From assembly GCA_964195995.1 (NCBI GenBank), contig CAXMQS010000031.1, positions 1 through 64,000 of the forward strand: a stretch of DNA of 64,000 nt, in the 5' to 3' direction. Below are positions 1 to 7,723 of the stretch, one piece after another. The DNA comes from CAXMQS01 sp964195995. Lineage in GTDB: Bacteria; Actinomycetota; Acidimicrobiia; Spongiisociales; JAOTWH01. Made by a program: the position numbers and the translations under genes. The notes under the pieces were generated by a model. The model worked only from the letters and a program-made list of their open reading frames with translations. It did not search any database and was not told the origin of the DNA. The number at the start of each line of letters is the position of its first letter. The stretch's first letter is position 1.

Positions 1-3000
1 CGGTGGTGGTCTCCGAGCCGTCGTGGGTGTAGGTGAAGGTGCCGTTGCTATTGAGTACGAAGGCACCAGAGTGGTTTGATGGCCCGGCTACCAAAGTCAC
101 GTTGCCAGTCGGCTTGGTGTCCTCGACATCGGTGTCGTTGAGTTCGACATCGTCGACGTTGTTCGTGGTGGTGAAGCTGCCACCCTCGAGGATGGCCGGA
201 TAGGCGTCGTCGTTGGCCACCGGAGCGTCGTTAACGGGGGTGACCGTCAGGGTGACAACAGCGGCGTTGGAGGTAGATCCAACTGAGTCATCGACCGTGT
301 AGGAGAAGGTGGCGGCGCCGTTCCAGTTGAGCGCTGGGGTGAAGTCGAAGGTGCCGTCGGTGTTGTTGACCAGGGATCCCGCAGCAGCGGGGGCCAGAGC
401 CACAGTGACGGTGGTCGTGGTGGCGTCTGGAGTGCCGTCCTCAACATCGGTGTCGTTGGCGGTCACAACGTTGGCCGTGGTGAAGGTGGCGGCATCCTCG
501 GCCATGGTGAAGCCGACACCGCCGTCGTCGTTGGCAACCGGGACATCGTTGACGGGGGTGATCGTGATCTTGAAGTTCTGGCTCGGTGACGTGTCGTCGT
601 CGCCGAGATTGACGACCCCACCGCCGTCCTGGAGCTCGATCGTGATCGTGGCAGTGCCGTTGGCGTTCGGAGTCGGTGTGTACAGCAACGTGCCCGTTGA
701 ACTGACCTGTGGTCCGGCCGAGAAGAGCGCGGCGTTGGTGTTGGCCACGACGTTGAACGTCTTCGACTGTGCCGCCTCGTTGGGTGGGCCGGTTGAGATC
801 GCGGTTGCCCAGCCGACAACTGCCTGGGCACCAGCATCCTCAGCGACTGTCTGGTCGCCCCCCTTGCTGAATGACGGTTCATCGTTGACGGCGTCGACAG
901 TGATCATGAACGTATGAGTCACCGACGTGTCGTCATCGCCGGGGTTGACGACTCCACCGTCGTCGCGCATCGCAACATCGATCGTTGCGCTGCCATTGGC
1001 GTCGTCGGCAGGCTTGAACACGAGTTCGCCATCGTTCTTCACATCAGGAGGCGTGGCAAAGAGGCCCGGGTTGCTGTTGGCGATGATGACGAAGTCGTCA
1101 ACACTCTGCGAAGAGTCCTCATCGACTGGTCCCATGTCGATGACGGTCGCCCACGAGGCATCGTTGAAGTTCCCAGAATCCTCCCACACCGTGACGTCGC
1201 CCGCATCCGTGAAGGATGGTTCATCATTCAAGGGGGTAACGGTGACGGTGACAGTCGCCGGCGTGACGCTGCACAGTGCCGAGGTGTCGCAGATGTCGTA
1301 GGTGAAGCTGTCGGAACCGTTCCAATCGGGGAATGGCGTGTAGTCGATGATGCCGCTGCCATCGATTCGAGGCACGGCGACTCCGCCGACCGGTGCCGTG
1401 GCGATCGTCATGGAGTCGACGTCGAGGTTGAGGTCCAAGTCGTTGGCTGCCGCTGGAATCGGCACGGTGCTGTCTTCGAACACCGTATCGGAATCGTCGA
1501 CTGCGCCAGGTGGTCGGTTGGCGAACGTGAGGTCAACGCCGCTGGGATAGGCCGCGGTGTTGTAGGCCACCCATAGGTCGTTGTGCCGAACCACCAGCCG
1601 CACCTTCAGCATGCGACCCGGCAGGATGGTGGTGTCCAGGTGGCCGAGGTCGATGGTACGTGAGACGAAACCTGCTGTGCCGCCGTTCCACGCGTTTACG
1701 TGAAGGTCGTCACTGACCAGATCCGTGCACCCAGTGCCGGCGGCGTTGCAATCCTGAATCCACCACTCCGGGTGAATGTCGTCGTTGATGTCGAAGCCAG
1801 CTGCCGAACTCCACAGCGTGAGCGTGGTCGGCCCTTGAAGATCTAGGCCGGTAGCTCCCGCCATCAGTGCCCACTCGTGGTACTTGGTGGGATCGGATGA
1901 CGTGGCGTTGCCGCCGGTGGCGATGGTGCGGCCGGGGTCGGAGTCGCCGTCATAGTCGGGAAGCGGTATCGCAGGCGGGAAGATCGGGGTGAAGAACGAG
2001 ACGTCTGGCGAGAGGACGGCTGACCCGAGGTAGTACGGAAGCTCGACGACTCCGTCATCAACGGTGATAGACACCGTGGCTGCCGGCGAGAATGCAGTTC
2101 CGTCCCACACCCGGTAGGTGAAGGTGTCGACGCCTACGAAGTCTGGATCCGGCGTGTATGTGAACGATCCATCTGGGTTCAACACGAGGATCGTGCTGCC
2201 TCCGCTAGTCGGGCCAGCGACCACGAAAGCCGTGAGGGGATCCAGGTCAAGGTCATAGTCGTTACTCATGACCCCTGGTGCAGCCTCGATTAGACCCGCC
2301 CCACGATCGGTGGAGAAGGAGTCGTCGTTAGCCACCGGGGCATCGTTGACTGAGGTCACCGTCAGGGTGACAACAGCGGCGTTGGAGGTAGCGCCGACTG
2401 AGTCATCGACCGTGTAGGAGAAGGTGGCGGCGCCGTTCCAGTTGAGCGCTGGGGTGAAGTCGAAGGTGCCGTCGGTGTTGTTGACCAGGGATCCTGCAGC
2501 AGCGGGGGCCAGAGCCACAGTGACGGTGGTCGTGGTGGCGTCTGGGGTGCCGTCCTCAACATCGGTGTCGTTGGCGGTCACAACGTTGGCCGTGGTGAAG
2601 GTGGCGGCATCCTCGGCCATGGTGAAGCCGACACCGCCGTCGTCGTTGGCCACCGGGGCGTCGTTAACTGGGGTCACGGTGATTCCAACCGTGCCCGTGT
2701 CCCAGCCGCCGGCTCCGTCGTTGGCTGTATATGTGAACGAGTCGTCGCCGTTGTAGTTGAGATCGGGCGTGTAGCTGAAGCTGCCGTCGAGGCTGACGAC
2801 GGCTACACCGTGCAGGGCAGGCGTCGCCAGGGTCGCCGTCAGCGGATCGAGGTCGACGTCGGTGTCGTTGCCGAGGACGGCAGGAGCAGCAGGCGCCAAC
2901 AGGGTGTCCTCAGCAACGGCGTAGCTGTCGGCAACCGCCACCGGAGCATCATTGACCGCGGTCACGGTGATGGTCACCGTGACTGGCACGAACTCGCCGC

Positions 3001-5500
3001 GCCCGTCGGTGGCGACGTAGTCGAAGGAGTCGACACCGTTGAAGTCCAGAGGTGGCGTGTATTCGAGGCTGCCCACGGCGATCGTTCCGCCCATCGCCGA
3101 CACCGCGTCGAAGGAATTCAAGGTGACCGGGTCGCCGTCAGGATCCGTCGCACCGGCGACCGGGTCGAAGCTGACCATCGTCTCTTCGGCTGTGACCAGC
3201 GGGCCGGGCCCAGGCACCGTCGGAGGGTCGTTGATGTCGGTAACGGTGACCGAGACAGGGACCGCAACCAGGGCTGCGCCATCGCTCACTGTGTAGGTGA
3301 ACGAGTCCGCCCCGAAGAAGTCAAGCGGCGGCGTGTAGTCGGCAGTGCCGTCTCCGTTGTCGACGAGCACCGCTCCGACGTCCGACGCCGCCGGGACGAT
3401 GGAGAACAACGGACCACCATCGATGTCCGATGCGCCGTTAAGCAGATCGATCGTGATAGTCGTCTCTTCGGCCGTGGCCTGCGGACCGGGGCCGGGCACA
3501 ACCGGCGGGTCGTTGACGGCCGTCACGGACACAGAGACAGAGGCGATACCACAGGCGCCGCCATCGTCACACAGTCGATAAGTGAACGAGTCGCTTCCCG
3601 ATACGTCGGCGTCGGGGGTGTAAAGGATGGCGCCAGTGCTTGGCACCGCGTTGCCTCTGTCGGGAGCCGATATCACCTTCAACGACGATGCGTCGAGCAA
3701 GCCATCGATGTCCGAGTCGTTGGCTGCGACCGAGATCGTGACGGCGACGTCTTCATCGGTGGAAGCGCTGTCGGCAACGATGACCGGTTCGTCGTTGACC
3801 GGAGCCACCACGACTTCAACGGTGGCCGTAGCAGAGGCACCGTCGAGGTCATCTACCGCGTAGACGAACGCGTCGGTGCCGGCAAAGTCCGCGTCGGGGG
3901 TGTAGGTGATACGTCCTGCGACCACGAGTGCAGTGCCGTTCAGCGGAGCGCTGACGACGCTAAGGCTGCCGGTATCCAACCTGTCCTCGGGATCGCTGTC
4001 GTTGGCGAGCACATCGATGACGATCGAGCCATCCTCGTCGAGCGTCACTGAATCGGGTCCAGCAGTCGGATCGTCGTTGACCTCGATGACCGTCACAGTG
4101 ACCACTGCCGTCCCCGAGACTTCGCCATCGTCAACGAGGGCGTAAGTGAAGGAGTCGGGACCCGAGAAGTCGGACCGCGGCGTGTAGGTGACCGTCCCGT
4201 CTGCGTTCAGGACAACGCTGCCGAAGTCGGGGTCGTCGACAATGGAGATGACGGTGCCTGCCAGCACCCGATCGTTGCTCAGGACTGAGATGGCCGACGA
4301 GCCGTCCTCGTCAACGGTCGCGGCGTCTGGAACGGCCGCCACGACCACAACAGGAGCGGGAACGACCTCGACAATCGGTACCGGTTCTATGGGCTCGTCG
4401 GGGATGTCGAGGATCCCCGCGCCGACGATTCCCGCGGTGGCTGCGGCGGAGAGGCCGGCGACACCGACGGCTGTTCCCACCTGCTGGACGGCGCCAAGGA
4501 AGTTGAGGAATGGCATCTGCGCCAGCCACGACAGCGGGCCCGCGATCCAGCGCAGGCGACCCATCGAAATGTTGAGGAAGGCCCTGACGACGGCTGGGTC
4601 GAACTGGGCACCGGCGTGGCGAGCCAACTCCTCGCGCGCCGCCGCTGTTGTCATCGGCTTCTTGTACGAACGGACCGTCGTCATGACGTCGTAGGCGTCG
4701 GCAACGTTGACTATGCGGCCGCCGAAGGAGATCTCGTCAGCCTTCTTGCCGGCGGGGTACCCCTTGCCGTCGAACCGCTCGTGGTGGTCGACGATGGTGT
4801 CTGCCCAGGGACCGAGCCACTCGAGCAAGGGGGCGCAGATCTCCTCGCCGAAGACCGGGTGCTGCTTGATGGTGACCCACTCTTCGTCATCGAGCTGACC
4901 GGGCTTGTTCAGAATCTCGGTTGGGATCTTGAGCTTGCCGATGTCGTGTAGTAGCGACGCCCACCGCAGCTTCGCTCGGTCCTCCTCGTGAACATCCAAC
5001 TCCTCTGCCAGCATGTCCGAGTAGGCGCGCACCCTCTCGGCGTGACCGCGGGTTCGGGCGTCGTGGGTGTTGAGGGCGTTGGCCATCTGCAGGATGAACT
5101 CAGTCGCCTCGGTGAGGTCGTCGCCGATCTCTCCGGCCTCCGCTCGGCGCAGCTGCTCCTTGAGCTTCTTGACCGAGGATCCCGACTTGAGTGCCGTCTT
5201 GAAGCGCTTCGGCGCCTTGTCCGGGAAGACCATCGAGATCTGCATCAACGCAGCGAGCGGGAGCATCTTGCGCGAGGCCTTGTCGACGATGAAGAGGATG
5301 CTCGTCGAGCAGGCCAGGATGAGTGCCCACCACCCGATCAGGTGCAATGGGCTGGTGGGTGTCGGCAGGGCCTTGCTCAACCACAACGAGGTGCCGATCG
5401 AGGCAAGGATCGGTACGACGAAGACCGCTGTCCGCAACGACCACGACGCGACTGGTCGGCCTTCCCAGCGTCCTGAGGACGACGGCTTTTCTTCCGGCAT
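1..5500 (-). CDS. HD-GYP phosphodiesterase fused to giant Ig/cadherin-like ectodomain (3' end outside window)
   Basis: Reading the minus strand from an ATG at 5500 gives one uninterrupted frame of about 1,833 codons that runs off the left edge. Residues 23-41 and 52-72 look like two membrane helices. Residues 130-310 form an HD-GYP domain with HDIGKL (HD at 185-186), HHERFDGKGYP (239-249) and a GRIVNVADAYDVMTT block, so the metal and signature residues of a c-di-GMP phosphodiesterase are intact. A third hydrophobic stretch lies near 330-364. After it come at least 13 modules of about 95-105 residues, typically running from a DEDG/AEDA start through NDxD to a VTVTxVNDxP end, as in bacterial cadherin-like or Ig-like adhesion domains. 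A non-Ig block interrupts them at 1515-2050. By the positive-inside rule the enzyme is cytoplasmic and the modules external (inference). It is codirectional with the reductase upstream, 105 bases away. Confidence 0.88.
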   Translation of the reverse strand, partial: MPEEKPSSSGRWEGRPVASWSLRTAVFVVPILASIGTSLWLSKALPTPTSPLHLIGWWALILACSTSILFIVDKASRKMLPLAALMQISMVFPDKAPKRFKTALKSGSSVKKLKEQLRRAEAGEIGDDLTEATEFILQMANALNTHDARTRGHAERVRAYSDMLAEELDVHEEDRAKLRWASLLHDIGKLKIPTEILNKPGQLDDEEWVTIKQHPVFGEEICAPLLEWLGPWADTIVDHHERFDGKGYPAGKKADEISFGGRIVNVADAYDVMTTVRSYKKPMTTAAAREELARHAGAQFDPAVVRAFLNISMGRLRWIAGPLSWLAQMPFLNFLGAVQQVGTAVGVAGLSAAATAGIVGAGILDIPDEPIEPVPIVEVVPAPVVVVAAVPDAATVDEDGSSAISVLSNDRVLAGTVISIVDDPDFGSVVLNADGTVTYTPRSDFSGPDSFTYALVDDGEVSGTAVVTVTVIEVNDDPTAGPDSVTLDEDGSIVIDVLANDSDPEDRLDTGSLSVVSAPLNGTALVVAGRITYTPDADFAGTDAFVYAVDDLDGASATATVEVVVAPVNDEPVIVADSASTDEDVAVTISVAANDSDIDGLLDASSLKVISAPDRGNAVPSTGAILYTPDADVSGSDSFTYRLCDDGGACGIASVSVSVTAVNDPPVVPGPGPQATAEETTITIDLLNGASDIDGGPLFSIVPAASDVGAVLVDNGDGTADYTPPLDFFGADSFTYTVSDGAALVAVPVSVTVTDINDPPTVPGPGPLVTAEETMVSFDPVAGATDPDGDPVTLNSFDAVSAMGGTIAVGSLEYTPPLDFNGVDSFDYVATDGRGEFVPVTVTITVTAVNDAPVAVADSYAVAEDTLLAPAAPAVLGNDTDVDLDPLTATLATPALHGVAVVSLDGSFSYTPDLNYNGDDSFTYTANDGAGGWDTGTVGITVTPVNDAPVANDDGGVGFTMAEDAATFTTANVVTANDTDVEDGTPDATTTTVTVALAPAAAGSLVNNTDGTFDFTPALNWNGAATFSYTVDDSVGATSNAAVVTLTVTSVNDAPVANDDSFSTDRGAGLIEAAPGVMSNDYDLDLDPLTAFVVAGPTSGGSTILVLNPDGSFTYTPDPDFVGVDTFTYRVWDGTAFSPAATVSITVDDGVVELPYYLGSAVLSPDVSFFTPIFPPAIPLPDYDGDSDPGRTIATGGNATSSDPTKYHEWALMAGATGLDLQGPTTLTLWSSAAGFDINDDIHPEWWIQDCNAAGTGCTDLVSDDLHVNAWNGGTAGFVSRTIDLGHLDTTILPGRMLKVRLVVRHNDLWVAYNTAAYPSGVDLTFANRPPGAVDDSDTVFEDSTVPIPAAANDLDLNLDVDSMTIATAPVGGVAVPRIDGSGIIDYTPFPDWNGSDSFTYDICDTSALCSVTPATVTVTVTPLNDEPSFTDAGDVTVWEDSGNFNDASWATVIDMGPVDEDSSQSVDDFVIIANSNPGLFATPPDVKNDGELVFKPADDANGSATIDVAMRDDGGVVNPGDDDTSVTHTFMITVDAVNDEPSFSKGGDQTVAEDAGAQAVVGWATAISTGPPNEAAQSKTFNVVANTNAALFSAGPQVSSTGTLLYTPTPNANGTATITIELQDGGGVVNLGDDDTSPSQNFKITITPVNDVPVANDDGGVGFTMAEDAATFTTANVVTANDTDVEDGTPDATTTTVTVALAPAAAGSLVNNTDGTFDFTPALNWNGAATFSYTVDDSVGSTSNAAVVTLTVTPVNDAPVANDDAYPAILEGGSFTTTNNVDDVELNDTDVEDTKPTGNVTLVAGPSNHSGAFVLNSNGTFTYTHDGSETTT
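243..535 (-). repeat. Recent direct duplicate of an Ig-module segment, copy 1
   Basis: This 293-base stretch matches 2358-2650 at all but five positions by eye (about 98%), at an offset of exactly 2,115 bases (705 codons), so both copies stay in frame. The other modules of the same protein agree only at protein-motif level. Recent duplication or gene conversion within the gene is the simplest reading; assembly collapse is also possible. Confidence 0.85.
2358..2650 (-). repeat. Recent direct duplicate of an Ig-module segment, copy 2
   Basis: Partner of 243-535. The differences are three clustered substitutions just after the first 35 bases and two isolated single-base changes. Both copies encode the module that begins with VANDDGGVGFTMAEDAATF. 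Confidence 0.85.
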
Positions 5501-5605
5501 ACGTGCTTTCCCAACGACAAACGTTTCCACAACGGGCATCGGCAAGCTGCGAGAAGTACTTAATCAGTTACACCCCAGGACTGACCGAACGTGCGCGGAG
5601 CGGGT

Positions 5606-6841
5606 CTAGACGCGGGGCGATGCTTCGGCGACGCGCTCTATCAGCGCGAAGGAGCGCTCTGCGAAGCCGGGGTCGTCCGGGTCGAGCAGGTTGGCCATGA
5701 CCTTGAGGACGGCCTCCATCGCCGGGCGCACTCGGAGCCCCGCCCGGGTGAGCCGTCTCATGGTCGACGGTCGTCCGATCAGCCGCATGAAGCGCCGCGC
5801 CACGAGGTTGTACGAGGCGTACGAGTCCTCGAGCTCCTGGCTGTAGGAGGCGAGGCGGCTGGGATCGCCCGAGGCGATGGCTTCTCCGATGTGGCGCGCC
5901 GCGATGCGCCCGGTCTCGTAGGCGTACTCGATGCCCTCACCCGTGAAGGCGTTCACCGCCCCCGCAGCATCGCCAACAAGCACCCAGTTGCGCCCAACCT
6001 TGGGACCGATGGACATCGACATCGGGAGCTTGCCTCCACGCGACGGCCCAACTTCGTCGGCCGACGTCACTTCCCAGTAGTCGGGAAGGTTGTTGAGCAG
6101 CAGCTCCATCAGGACGTTGGTGTTCACGTCCTTCCACCCCTTGAAGGTGCTGAGCACGCCGACGCCAACGTTCACCGTTCCATCCCCAAGGGGAAACAGC
6201 CATCCGTAGCCGGCAACCGACCTGCCCTGATGGTCGGGCATTCCAAGATGGCTTTCCAAATAGGGATCATTCGAGTTGGGCGTGGCGTAGTAGCCGCGGG
6301 CGGCCAACCCGAAGGGATAGGTGCGGTCTCGCCAGGTACCCAGCGATCGACCGAAGCGAGACAGCGAGCCGTCTGCGACGACGACGTAGTCGGGGTAGAC
6401 GCGCTCACTCTCTCCGTCTTGTGTGAGATCAACGGCTATCGGGGCGCCGTCAACGAGCACAGGAGTCGCCTCAGTGTTGTGGCGGAAGGAAGCGCCGTGT
6501 TTTTCGGCCAACGTCGCTACCTGTTCATCGAGAGCGGCGCGGCGAATGACCCCTCCCCAGTTCGGGTACTTGGTGTGCTCTGGCCACGGCAACTCGATCT
6601 TGAGCTCGCCTGCGTATGCCCGCAAGCCGACGATGCGGTGGAAGTCTTGCACGGAGAAGTCGAAGCCCATCTCCTGTAGCTGATAGATCGAGCGTGGCGT
6701 GAGTCCGTCGCCGCAGGTCTTGTCCCGAGGGAATTGCTTCTTGTCGACGACGAGGACGTCGTGACCGTCACGCGCCAGCCAGTGGGCAGCCGCGCTGCCA
6801 CCGGGACCGCCTCCGACAACGAGAACACTGGGTGAGCTCAC
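5606..6841 (-). CDS. Geranylgeranyl reductase family flavoprotein (menaquinone reductase-like)
   Basis: The 411-residue product opens with a Rossmann FAD motif VLVVGGGPGGSAAA, followed by KQFPRDKTCGDGL, which is typical of the geranylgeranyl reductase family. The second FAD motif GDAAGAVNAFTGEGIEYA lies in the last third. Family members reduce isoprenoid double bonds; in actinobacteria one branch (MenJ) partly saturates the menaquinone side chain in the membrane. The position 27 bases downstream of a cytochrome c gene, inside a quinol-oxidising gene island, favours the menaquinone role, but the family also makes chlorophyll and archaeal lipid precursors. GTG at 6841 or TTG at 6844 could be the start; neither has a clear Shine-Dalgarno. 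Confidence 0.85.
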   Translation of the reverse strand: MSSPSVLVVGGGPGGSAAAHWLARDGHDVLVVDKKQFPRDKTCGDGLTPRSIYQLQEMGFDFSVQDFHRIVGLRAYAGELKIELPWPEHTKYPNWGGVIRRAALDEQVATLAEKHGASFRHNTEATPVLVDGAPIAVDLTQDGESERVYPDYVVVADGSLSRFGRSLGTWRDRTYPFGLAARGYYATPNSNDPYLESHLGMPDHQGRSVAGYGWLFPLGDGTVNVGVGVLSTFKGWKDVNTNVLMELLLNNLPDYWEVTSADEVGPSRGGKLPMSMSIGPKVGRNWVLVGDAAGAVNAFTGEGIEYAYETGRIAARHIGEAIASGDPSRLASYSQELEDSYASYNLVARRFMRLIGRPSTMRRLTRAGLRVRPAMEAVLKVMANLLDPDDPGFAERSFALIERVAEASPRV

Positions 6842-6868
6842 CAACGCAGGCTAGGGAATGGCCTGGGA

Positions 6869-7723
6869 TTACTCGGAGGCCGCGGCGAGGGGATCTGGCC
6901 GGCAGTCGCCCGTGGCGTCGCCAACGGAAAGAGCGCCGAATGCGACCCGCTCGAATATGACCACGCTCGCTAATTGCTCCGGCGAGAACGAACCGCCGAA
7001 GCCTGGCATGACAGCGCCGCTGGCTCCGACCGGCGTTGCGTTGGCGCCGTAGGTGGCCTCAGGCCAGCCGAGAGATCCGAACTCCACCCACTCGAGGTGA
7101 TCGCCGCACGATGGGAACGTTGCTGCCACCGCGCCGCCGCTAAGGGCGGGGAAGTTGCCGCTGCCGCCGCCGTCGGCACCGTGGCACGCAGAGCAGAACG
7201 AAGCGTATGTCTCCTCGCCCGCCGCGAAGTAATCGAAGTCCGCTTCGCCGTATGGGGCACCGCTACAACTCTCCGCCTCCCCGGTGACAGGGTCGATGCC
7301 GAGCTGGGCGCCGACTCCGCAACCGGGACCGTTGGGAAAGAAGAGCGCGTACATGATCGCGATGGCAGGAAGAACGGCGAACGACGCAGCAAGCCATGTC
7401 GGCACAGCCGGCCGCCTTGTTGGCTTGGGCTCGGGCAAGGGCTCCGCTTCGGGAGCCGGCGTCGTCTCCAACACCTCGACCTCGACCTCTGCAGGGACCG
7501 CAGCGACGGCAGCCGGCTCCGCGGCGGCCGGCTCGGCCGCGGCGGCAGCAGGCTCGACCGCCGGAGGGCTGGCACTGGTATCGATGGCACCACCACCAGC
7601 CCAGGCGGCCAGCACCGCCTCGACGGTTGCACCCTCTGCCTTGGCCCGGGCTTGCGCCGAACGCTCCACCATGATGGCGGGCCATCCGGTGGCCTCGGCA
7701 ACAGAGTTAATGAGTTCTTGCAT
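6869..7723 (-). CDS. Membrane-anchored cytochrome c with N-terminal RSAxAKAKA mini-domain
   Basis: The 284-residue protein has three parts. Residues about 10-45 carry VERSAQARAKAEG followed by a VEAVLAAWAGG tail, the same short helical motif found twice in the cytochrome b C-terminal subunit at 11504. An Ala/Pro/Glu-rich linker of about 60 residues follows, then one membrane helix around 108-128. The C-terminal class I cytochrome c domain has a CSACH heme site and a likely Met ligand in VMPGFGG. Extra cysteines lie outside the heme motif. The start overlaps the stop of the CcoN-CcoO fusion gene (TGATG), implying translational coupling. It likely carries electrons on the outer face between the quinol complex and an oxidase; that role is inferred from context. 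Confidence 0.85.
   Translation of the reverse strand: MQELINSVAEATGWPAIMVERSAQARAKAEGATVEAVLAAWAGGGAIDTSASPPAVEPAAAAAEPAAAEPAAVAAVPAEVEVEVLETTPAPEAEPLPEPKPTRRPAVPTWLAASFAVLPAIAIMYALFFPNGPGCGVGAQLGIDPVTGEAESCSGAPYGEADFDYFAAGEETYASFCSACHGADGGGSGNFPALSGGAVAATFPSCGDHLEWVEFGSLGWPEATYGANATPVGASGAVMPGFGGSFSPEQLASVVIFERVAFGALSVGDATGDCRPDPLAAASE

Noticed and set aside
2810..4051. 413-codon plus-strand frame within the Ig-module gene
   Set aside because: Arg/Asp/Val-rich shadow of the repetitive minus-strand gene, with no recognisable fold.
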